DNA of 9,521 nucleotides, taken from Desulfobacula sp. (GTDB taxonomy: Bacteria > Desulfobacterota > Desulfobacteria > Desulfobacterales > Desulfobacteraceae). The notes under the pieces were generated by a model. That model had not been told where the DNA came from, made no database searches, and worked only from the letters and a program-made list of their open reading frames with translations. Where the stretch lies: NCBI GenBank assembly GCA_029940235.1, contig JAOZRI010000073.1:1-9521 (forward strand), written 5' to 3'. Of the stretch, positions 1 through 5,563 are shown one piece after another. Both the position numbers and the translations under genes were made by a program. Every line of letters begins with the position of its first letter. Position 1 is the first letter of the stretch.

Positions 1-104
1 ACTTTAAGCCGCTTGAAGAGGCCATCATTCTGGATTTTTTTCTTTAAAATCCTTAGAGCTCTTTCAACATCATTATCAATAACTGTAACTGTAATTTCCT
101 TCAA
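1..104 (-). CDS. rpsU: 30S ribosomal protein S21, N-terminal part (runs off left edge)
   Basis: Reading leftward from a TTG codon at 102-104 gives 34 residues that begin MKEITVTVIDND and continue VERALRILKKKIQ, then NDGLFKRLK, with no stop before the edge. This is the conserved start of ribosomal protein S21, a small basic protein of the 30S subunit involved in translation initiation. The usual family length is about 60-70 residues, so roughly half is outside the window. The TTG start is chosen because an AAAGGGG Shine-Dalgarno (114-120) lies 9 bases upstream. The nearby ATG at 109-111 is in another frame and stops quickly. It lies 103 bases downstream of adk on the same strand. No convincing separate promoter was found in the gap, so cotranscription with adk is possible but not shown. 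Recognition is from the protein sequence and is fairly secure despite truncation. Confidence 0.85.
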   Translation of the reverse strand, partial: MKEITVTVIDNDVERALRILKKKIQNDGLFKRLK

Positions 105-207
105 AAAACATCGCCCCTTTCATTGTGTATTTAAATAATAACTATTTATAACCCGCCTTTTTATCAAAAAAATATTTTAAAAGCAAGACAAAAAAAGGGT
201 GTTTTAC

Positions 208-882
208 TTAAAGTTTGGAAATCAATTCATCGGTTACAGATTGAAGATCCTTTTCTCCTGCAAGTGTAAAATATTTTATGGAATCATCTTTTGCTGCCAG
301 ATCCTTAAAATAATATGAAGAGGCAAGAGTTCCGGTATCTGTATCATAATAGATGGAGTGACGTTTATCAATGGCTGTTTCATCCTGATCGTCATCCCTT
401 GCACTTAATTCACCGCCGCAAACCCGGCATTTATCTCCATCAGGCTTGATGGCGTCAATAAAAATATTATTGGGATGATTATTGTCTTTAGCACAAAGGC
501 GGCGCCCCATGATTCTATTTTTGGCAATCTGCCTGTCAAGCAGCATCTCAATAACAATATCAAGTTTTATGCCAGCCTCTTCCAAAGATGCATGGAGTTT
601 TTCAGCCTGGACTTTGTTTCTTGGAAAACCGTCAAGGAGCCATCCATTGCTGCAGTCATCCTGTTTTATTCTGTCAAGCACCATGGGAATGGTGATCTCA
701 TCTGGAACCAGATCTCCTTTATCAATAAATTCCTTTGCTTTTTTTCCAAGTTCAGTTCCACCCTTTATATTTTCACGGAAAATAGCACCTGATTCAACGT
801 GTGCAATATTATATTTATCTTTCAGGATAGATCCCTGGGTTCCTTTACCACTGCCATTGGGTCCAAAAAATATTATGTTCAT
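208..882 (-). CDS. adk: Adenylate kinase, metal-binding LID type
   Basis: Adenylate kinase catalyses ATP + AMP = 2 ADP in the cytoplasm. The 224 residues show the nucleotide-binding P-loop GPNGSGKGT (7-15), the AMP-site arginine in SGAIFR (R36), the DGFPR motif (84-88), and arginines R123, R127 and R128 at the LID entrance. The LID carries Cys130-X5-His136-X15-Cys152-X2-Cys155. This has the same spacing as the site I recall for the zinc/cobalt/iron-containing adenylate kinase of Desulfovibrio gigas, one residue offset. It is followed by DDDQDE and the IDKRH-YYD region typical of the family. Length is normal for a long-LID enzyme. The ATG at 880-882 has a strong AAAGGAGAG ribosome binding site (886-894), so the start is well supported. 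The leader upstream contains a promoter and a possible small ORF; rpsU follows downstream. Confidence 0.96.
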   Translation of the reverse strand: MNIIFFGPNGSGKGTQGSILKDKYNIAHVESGAIFRENIKGGTELGKKAKEFIDKGDLVPDEITIPMVLDRIKQDDCSNGWLLDGFPRNKVQAEKLHASLEEAGIKLDIVIEMLLDRQIAKNRIMGRRLCAKDNNHPNNIFIDAIKPDGDKCRVCGGELSARDDDQDETAIDKRHSIYYDTDTGTLASSYYFKDLAAKDDSIKYFTLAGEKDLQSVTDELISKL

Positions 883-885
883 TTA

Positions 886-894
886 CTCTCCTTT
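886..894 (-). promoter_or_regulatory. adk ribosome binding site
   Basis: AAAGGAGAG on the minus strand, with its GGAG core 5 bases from the adk ATG. It is one of the strongest Shine-Dalgarno sequences in the window and fixes the adk start. Confidence 0.8.
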
Positions 895-898
895 ATGA

Positions 899-913
899 GA
901 TTTTAGAAATCTA
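899..913 (-). repeat. Short inverted repeat between the small ORF and adk
   Basis: A 6-bp stem AGATTT / AAATCT around a 3-base loop lies in the 32-base gap between the stop of the putative small ORF (915-917) and the adk ribosome binding site. It is AT-rich and has no T-run after it, so it is unlikely to terminate transcription. It could be a weak mRNA hairpin just before the adk Shine-Dalgarno, or chance. Confidence 0.25.
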
Positions 914-914
914 A

Positions 915-1043
915 TTAAACTTTATTTCCAAGCTCTCTTTGCATTAATAACTGCCATGGTAATCCATGGGCTTTCACCCAAGAGTATCCACAGCAAAACA
1001 TGAAAGTCTCTTTATGATTTGCAAAAACTTTCACATAAACCAC
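915..1043 (-). CDS. Putative small protein or leader ORF upstream of adk
   Basis: I do not recognise this protein. On the minus strand a frame is open from 1076 to a TAA at 915-917 (about 53 sense codons). The only usable starts are GTG codons at 1041-1043 (chosen, 42 residues) or 1032-1034, and an internal ATG. The product is Cys/Trp/Gly-containing, with the segment CCGYSWVKAHGLPW in its middle and QRELGNKV at the end, which looks more protein-like than typical AT-rich noise. No good ribosome binding site precedes either GTG. An ATG at 1072-1074 opens MHSCKK in the neighbouring frame and would join this frame if a run of seven A (1056-1062 on the complementary T-run) had one base fewer. It lies between the adk promoter and adk, ending 32 bases before it, so it may be a leader peptide, a small cotranscribed protein, a decayed gene or chance. 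Confidence 0.35.
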   Translation of the reverse strand: MVYVKVFANHKETFMFCCGYSWVKAHGLPWQLLMQRELGNKV

Positions 1044-1061
1044 TTCACCGTTATATTTTTT

Positions 1062-1086
1062 TACAGCTGTGCATAATTAAGCTGTA
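1062..1086 (-). repeat. 7-bp dyad at predicted start of adk leader transcript
   Basis: TACAGCT, 11 bases, AGCTGTA: a perfect 7-bp inverted repeat beginning 7 bases after the -10 box at 1093-1098, close to the expected +1. It could be an operator for a repressor or a hairpin at the extreme 5' end of the mRNA. The ATG at 1072-1074 sits in the loop. The repeat is seen directly; its role is inference. Confidence 0.45.
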
Positions 1087-1092
1087 GTTTTA

Positions 1093-1119
1093 ATTATAAA
1101 AGCAAAATTTATTTGTCAA
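1093..1119 (-). promoter_or_regulatory. Sigma-70 type promoter for the adk leader
   Basis: On the minus strand TTGACA (1114-1119) and TATAAT (1093-1098) both match the sigma-70 consensus perfectly, separated by 15 bases, two shorter than the optimum. Transcription would start near 1086, giving a leader of about 200 bases before adk that includes the dyad and the small ORF. A 6-bp inverted repeat (AAGATT / AATCTT, 1118-1136) overlaps the outer edge of the -35 box. The shortened spacer makes the strength uncertain. Confidence 0.6.
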
Positions 1120-1188
1120 GATTAAGTAGGAATCTTAGAAGAAAAATGTTGTAACCAGAAGTCTTGATTTAAAACTTAACAATATGAA

Positions 1189-2637
1189 TCAGACAAACCA
1201 GCCATAGTTTTGTATCGATCCTTTAGAGTCAAAAAAAAGGTCTGACATATCAAAATTATGTTCAAAATAATTATGGGATTTTGAACTTGTAAATCTGTTT
1301 TGGTTAAAAGCCGGATTCATGCTTTCGTATAGTTGTTCCATCTCTTCTTTTAATTTTTCTATTCTGTCAATAAGATCCTGTAGAGGATTTGCGACTTCTC
1401 CTGACTGCTGCGTACTGGTCAACACTGGCTTGGAAAAAAATTGGGGAACACTGAATTGTGACTTAGGTTCACTGCCTGCTGAAAGTTGAGCGTTTTCGTG
1501 ATCTGATATTTTCTGAGTTTGATCTGCAAGGTCAATCTGGTGAATAGAACCTGTATGTCCATCTTCAAAAAGGAACACTCCTGTACTTTTAAGCTGACCT
1601 TTTAAATTGTTGTCAGATTCAGTCATATTAAACATTGTGGATGCATTTTCAAGCGATATGGCACCAACACCTGCATCTTTTAATGAAACAAGCAGATCTT
1701 CACCATTTGCATCTTTTGTCCACACAGAGAGTTGTGAAAACACAGCATCGTTTTCATCAATCCATCTGTTATGATCTTCATCAAAAACAGCAAGCTCTTC
1801 AAAGCCATTTCCACTGCCGGGCCCAAAAAGTTCAGATCCGTTGTTGATTATGTTGTCATGGTTTTTATCAAAAGCCAGAAATCCGCTTCCAGGGTTTACA
1901 AAGCTTATATTTTCCATCTTTCCATCACTGTCAAGATCAAATTCAAATGTGGTATCTGAAAGCTGTGGAATTTTTCCCTCCAGGCTGATTACCAGAGGAT
2001 CAGTCAAATCAATTCTCTCCTGCCATGTCTCAACAGTTATCTGCTCTTCTCTTCTTGATAAAAACGACCTGTCAAGAGCCATATCAAGGGAAAAATTTAT
2101 AACTCTTCCATCTTCAGTTGTTACCTCTCCTGTGGATGCAAATTGAACACTCTCTTCTTCAAAATGTATATCAGTCTGCATAAGTTCCATTTTTACGGCC
2201 TTGGCTGCAACCATTTGTGTTTGAATATTTTGTTTCTCTTTATCATGGGTTTGGGTCTTTGAGTCTTTCTGTTCAGAAAACCTAATGTCCTCTTTTCTCT
2301 GAATATGTCTTATGGCAACATCTTTATTGATAATACCCCCAACCAATCTCTCAATTACATATTGATGTTCATAATCTGTACTATCATCTGTTTCCAGCGA
2401 TTTAACAGAAGAGCTCGCTGTTAAATTTCCAGAATAATTATATTTATATTCAAATTTCTCTTTTTGGGAGATGCTGACCCTGTCCACAAGAACCTGTGGA
2501 GTATCGCTCAATTCATCCATGGGGCTTTGGTTAATAAACCTGGTAATCTGTTTTTCTGATTTCTCCTCAAGGGACAAATCCATCTGTTTTAAATAATTTT
2601 CAGACGAAAAAACAATATTGGAATCTAATATTTTCAT
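1189..2637 (-). CDS. Uncharacterised protein with EF-hand-like calcium loops, probable sigma-28 regulon member
   Basis: The function is unknown. The 482 residues have no signal peptide and no membrane segment. Residues 1-35 (starting MKILDSNIVFSSENYL) resemble the N-terminus shared by a widespread family of uncharacterised bacterial proteins. Residues 60-220 are charged and low in recognisable motifs. Residues 230-370 form a calcium-binding-like module with three EF-hand-type loops: D234/D236/D238, D257/N259/D261 (followed by GSELFG) and D286/D288/N290 (then WIDEND). Similar blocks occur in RTX/hemolysin-related proteins, but no RTX nonapeptides are present. Residues 420-440 are a short predicted coiled coil, and the protein ends NYGWFV. 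The ATG is supported by a GGGAGGG ribosome binding site (2646-2652) at 8 bases. A sigma-28-like promoter lies upstream, and the divergent neighbour contains a CheD domain, so a motility-linked role is plausible but unproven. Confidence 0.85.
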   Translation of the reverse strand: MKILDSNIVFSSENYLKQMDLSLEEKSEKQITRFINQSPMDELSDTPQVLVDRVSISQKEKFEYKYNYSGNLTASSSVKSLETDDSTDYEHQYVIERLVGGIINKDVAIRHIQRKEDIRFSEQKDSKTQTHDKEKQNIQTQMVAAKAVKMELMQTDIHFEEESVQFASTGEVTTEDGRVINFSLDMALDRSFLSRREEQITVETWQERIDLTDPLVISLEGKIPQLSDTTFEFDLDSDGKMENISFVNPGSGFLAFDKNHDNIINNGSELFGPGSGNGFEELAVFDEDHNRWIDENDAVFSQLSVWTKDANGEDLLVSLKDAGVGAISLENASTMFNMTESDNNLKGQLKSTGVFLFEDGHTGSIHQIDLADQTQKISDHENAQLSAGSEPKSQFSVPQFFSKPVLTSTQQSGEVANPLQDLIDRIEKLKEEMEQLYESMNPAFNQNRFTSSKSHNYFEHNFDMSDLFFDSKGSIQNYGWFV

Positions 2638-2645
2638 AAGGCATT

Positions 2646-2652
2646 CCCTCCC
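2646..2652 (-). promoter_or_regulatory. Ribosome binding site of the EF-hand-like protein
   Basis: GGGAGGG on the minus strand, 8 bases before the ATG at 2635-2637. Its strength and spacing confirm that start. Confidence 0.75.
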
Positions 2653-2678
2653 TGGAATTGATAGGCATATACTTGTAT

Positions 2679-2705
2679 TTATCGGTAAAGAACAAAAAAG
2701 CTTGA
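2679..2705 (-). promoter_or_regulatory. Sigma-28 (FliA) type promoter
   Basis: On the minus strand TCAAGCTT (2698-2705), exactly 11 bases, then ACCGATAA (2679-2686). The enterobacterial sigma-28 consensus is TAAAGTTT-N11-GCCGATAA, so the matches are 6 of 8 and 7 of 8 with identical spacing. The -10 box ends 41 bases before the ATG of the EF-hand-like protein, leaving a leader of roughly 35 bases that contains its strong ribosome binding site. The position, spacing and chemotaxis-type neighbour all support it. Confidence 0.65.
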
Positions 2706-2797
2706 AGATATATGCTGCAGAAAAGATAATGGTTGAAACCTTTGGACAATTAATGATATCTATTACTATTTTTACATAAATGTGAGATAAATTATCA

Positions 2798-4147
2798 ATG
2801 AATTATCAAAACATTGAACACATTGCAGCTGGACAGTTAAAAACAGGCAAAGCACAAAGTGAGATATTGCAGGCTCATCTTGGGACTTGTGTAGGACTTG
2901 CTTTATATGATCAATCAAGCAAAACAGGTGGAATGATTCATATTCTTCTTCCAGAGCCTACGTCCAGTAATAATGTGGAATATCCTGAAAAATACGCTTC
3001 CACCGGAGTTCCCATCCTTATCAATAAATTGATGGATATGGGAGCCAAACCCGAGAATTTGAAAGCCACCATTGCAGGTGGTGCCCTTGTAGGACCTGTA
3101 AGCCACCAGGATCTTAATCTTGATATTGGCGGAAGATCTTCGGAAATTGTGGTATCCATACTTAAAACCTCAAACATTAAAACCATTAAATCAGAGACGG
3201 GCGGTTTTTTCACATGCACACTTGAACTGGATCTTGATTCTGGCAAAACAAGCATTAATCCGGTTTCACAAAATGACTTTAAGTCGCAGGAGAGTGTGAA
3301 TGTTCCCTCCAAGGGTGATATTCTTAAAACAATTGATCAGCTTAAACCCATCCCACAGACTGCTTTGAAAATCTTGAGAATGTTTCAATCAGGGCAGCAT
3401 GATATTACACAGATTACCAACGAGCTTGCCAATGATCAGGTACTTTCCGGGCAGGCTTTAAAGCTGTGCAATTCAGCTCTTTTTGCAGGCCTGGTAAAAT
3501 TTGAATCCCTCAAGGATGCTGTCCTGCTTCTCGGTGAAAGCATGCTGATTAAAACTGTTATCACAGCAGCTGTAAATGAATATTTTGCCCAGACAGGTAC
3601 ATCGGGTTACTCTCTTTGCAAGGGTGGGCTTTTTTTCCATGCCGTAGGGGTTGCAACCCTGTCTGAAAAAATTGCACAAAAAATAGAGAGCTCTTCAATA
3701 AAATCATCATATACAGCAGGCCTGCTCCATGACATCGGTAAAGTAATTCTGGATCAATTTCTTGCTGATCGTGCCCCCTATTTCTTTAGACATCTGACTC
3801 AAAAAAATGTAAGCTCTCTAAATGCAGAGAAAAAGGTATTGGGGATCACACATTGTTCAGCAGGAGCTTTTCTTGCACAAAAATGGAACTTTCCAGAGGG
3901 GTTATCCCAGATTATTCAATTTCACCATTCACCTGAAAAAGCAAAAGAGAACAGAGAACTTACCCATATTGTCTATCTTGCAGATCTTCTCATGGAAAAA
4001 TTTTATACAGGGCTGGATTGTGAAAAAATGCAGACAAAAAGCTTTAAAAATACTCTTAAATATCTCAAACTTTCCATGGCAGATCTTCCCAAGCTTATTG
4101 ATACCATTCCCATGAGTTCAATTAATGATGATATAAAAAATCAATAG
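2798..4147 (+). CDS. CheD-HDOD fusion protein (chemoreceptor deamidase domain plus HDOD signalling domain)
   Basis: Two domains are fused in 449 residues. Residues 1-155 are CheD, which in chemotaxis deamidates receptor glutamines and binds CheC. The active-site block LGTCVGLALYD has Cys31, followed by GGMIHILLP with His48. The Cys-His distance of 17 equals that of Thermotoga maritima CheD (Cys27, His44). The third catalytic residue there, Thr21, aligns with Gln25 here. Later CheD signatures are present (IAGGALVGP 93-100, IGGRSSE 110-116, SETGGF 132-137). Residues 174-400 are an HDOD domain (IPQTALKIL at 185-193) that keeps HD-type residues: His281, His311-Asp312 in LLHDIGK, His352, His376-His377 and Asp396. 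HDOD proteins are generally signalling outputs without proven enzymatic activity. No membrane segment is seen. The ATG has only a weak GTGAG (2782-2786). selA begins 9 bases after the stop, implying one operon. No convincing promoter was found for it in the 160-base divergent gap. Confidence 0.9.
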   Translation: MNYQNIEHIAAGQLKTGKAQSEILQAHLGTCVGLALYDQSSKTGGMIHILLPEPTSSNNVEYPEKYASTGVPILINKLMDMGAKPENLKATIAGGALVGPVSHQDLNLDIGGRSSEIVVSILKTSNIKTIKSETGGFFTCTLELDLDSGKTSINPVSQNDFKSQESVNVPSKGDILKTIDQLKPIPQTALKILRMFQSGQHDITQITNELANDQVLSGQALKLCNSALFAGLVKFESLKDAVLLLGESMLIKTVITAAVNEYFAQTGTSGYSLCKGGLFFHAVGVATLSEKIAQKIESSSIKSSYTAGLLHDIGKVILDQFLADRAPYFFRHLTQKNVSSLNAEKKVLGITHCSAGAFLAQKWNFPEGLSQIIQFHHSPEKAKENRELTHIVYLADLLMEKFYTGLDCEKMQTKSFKNTLKYLKLSMADLPKLIDTIPMSSINDDIKNQ

Positions 4148-4156
4148 AACTAAAAC

Positions 4157-5563
4157 ATGACACATTCCAACAAACATACAATGCTGAAAAACCTGCCCGG
4201 GATTGATCATCTTCTTGGGGTGGCAATGCAGAACCCTGATTTTTCTGATATCCCCAGAAGTGTGATTGTAGATTCATTGCGAAACACCCTTGAAAAAAGA
4301 AGAAAAAATATTTTAAATGATATTGAAACTGATATCTCAGATAAAGCTATTCTTGATAAAGCCCTGGTGCTTGCAGATGAAACAATCAAACCCAGACTTG
4401 TAAATGTAATAAATGCAACCGGTGTTGTTCTCCATACCAATCTCGGGCGAGCTCTTTTATGTGAAGATGCATTGAAAAATATCAGGGAGGTATCACAATC
4501 TTTTTCCAACCTTGAGATGAATATCAAAACTGGTAAAAGAGGAATCCGGTATGAAGCCATTGATGAACTCATCTGTGAATTAACAGGAGCCCAGAGTGCA
4601 ATTGCTGTAAACAATAATGCCGGAGCAGTGCTCCTGGCGTTAAATACAATTGCAAAAAAGAGACAGGTTGTTGTATCAAGGGGAGAACTTGTTGAAATTG
4701 GCGGCTCTTTCAGGGTGCCCGATGTAATGTCCAAAAGCGGATGTATTTTAAAAGAGATAGGCACGACCAACAGGACACATCTCAAAGATTATGAAACAGC
4801 TGTTTGTGATGAAACAGGACTTTTTTTAAAAGTGCATGCCAGTAATTATACAATTGAAGGTTTTACAGCAAGTGTTAATTTAAACAATTTGGTAAAGCTT
4901 GGAAGAGATAAAAATATTCCGGTTATGGAGGATCTTGGATCTGGCACCTTGATTGATTTTTCAAAATACGGCCTGCCCTTTGAACCCACAATTGCCGATT
5001 CAGTAAACTCCGGTGCTGATATAGTAACATTTAGCGGGGATAAACTTCTCGGAGGTCCCCAGGCAGGCATCATTGTTGGGAAAAAAGAGAGTATTGACAA
5101 AATAAAAGCCAACCCTTTAACCCGTGCATTAAGAATTGATAAAATGACACTTGCAGCCCTTGAATCTACCTTAAAGCTCTACAGGGATGAAAAAAAAGCA
5201 GTAAAAAAAATACCAACCTTAAGAATGCTGACAATACCATTTAAAGAGATCTGCAAAAAAGCAGACCTTTTATTGAAAATCATTCAAAAAGAGATAGGAA
5301 TTCTTGCTGATACAGATCTTGCCGATATGGATTCAAGGCCCGGAGGAGGGTCATTCCCCCAACTCAATCTTGCAACCCGTTGTATCACTATCAAACCCCA
5401 CAATATGTCAGTATCGAAACTTGAAGCCAAGATGCGAATGTCAACTCCTGCCATTATAGGCAGAATAGAAAATAATAAATATATTCTTGACCCAAGAACA
5501 ATTCAGGAAGGTCAGGATATGATAATCTCGTCAACACTATCCAGGATATTGCAAAAAAAATGA
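4157..5563 (+). CDS. selA: L-seryl-tRNA(Sec) selenium transferase
   Basis: SelA is the PLP-dependent cytoplasmic enzyme that converts seryl-tRNA(Sec) to selenocysteinyl-tRNA(Sec) using selenophosphate. The 468 residues match the Escherichia coli enzyme in length (463) and in long blocks: NATGVVLHTNLGRAL (86-100), VNNNAGAVLL (151-160), VVVSRGELVEIGGSFRVPDV (171-190), GTTNRTH (202-208), EDLGSGTL (258-265) and SGDKLLGGPQAGIIVGKK (293-310). Lys296 is the residue expected to hold PLP, equivalent to K295 in E. coli. The C-terminal small domain is complete (RPGGGSFPQL, then TPAIIGRI). The first ATG is used although no clear Shine-Dalgarno precedes it; with only 9 bases from the upstream stop, translation may be coupled. 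ATG at 4181 is an alternative. The organism should therefore also have selB, selC and selD elsewhere; none is in this window. Confidence 0.97.
   Translation: MTHSNKHTMLKNLPGIDHLLGVAMQNPDFSDIPRSVIVDSLRNTLEKRRKNILNDIETDISDKAILDKALVLADETIKPRLVNVINATGVVLHTNLGRALLCEDALKNIREVSQSFSNLEMNIKTGKRGIRYEAIDELICELTGAQSAIAVNNNAGAVLLALNTIAKKRQVVVSRGELVEIGGSFRVPDVMSKSGCILKEIGTTNRTHLKDYETAVCDETGLFLKVHASNYTIEGFTASVNLNNLVKLGRDKNIPVMEDLGSGTLIDFSKYGLPFEPTIADSVNSGADIVTFSGDKLLGGPQAGIIVGKKESIDKIKANPLTRALRIDKMTLAALESTLKLYRDEKKAVKKIPTLRMLTIPFKEICKKADLLLKIIQKEIGILADTDLADMDSRPGGGSFPQLNLATRCITIKPHNMSVSKLEAKMRMSTPAIIGRIENNKYILDPRTIQEGQDMIISSTLSRILQKK

Noticed and set aside
132..148. TAAATA / TATTTA inverted repeat and possible TATAAA box upstream of rpsU
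   Set aside because: It is made only of A and T in an AT-rich gap, and no -35 box lies at a suitable distance from TATAAA.
482..898. 138-residue open frame on the plus strand
   Set aside because: It is antisense to adk, is rich in Ser, Ile and Pro as expected of a complementary frame, and has no supporting ribosome binding site or family likeness.
1135..1191. Possible selenocysteine read-through of the TGA ending the EF-hand-like protein, suggested by the presence of selA
   Set aside because: The 17-residue extension (FILLSFKSRLLVTTFFF) looks like translated intergenic AT-rich DNA, and no Cys/Sec redox motif or convincing downstream hairpin is present.
2703..2729. Second sigma-28-like site facing the CheD-HDOD gene (TGAAGATA-N11-AAAGATAA)
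   Set aside because: Only 5 of 8 matches in each box, including a poor -10; too weak in AT-rich sequence to claim.
2938..3312. 124-residue open frame on the minus strand
   Set aside because: It is antisense to the CheD domain, whose plus-strand frame is clearly the real one.
4207..4785. 192-residue open frame on the minus strand
   Set aside because: It lies wholly antisense to the highly conserved 5' part of selA and shows no recognisable domain.
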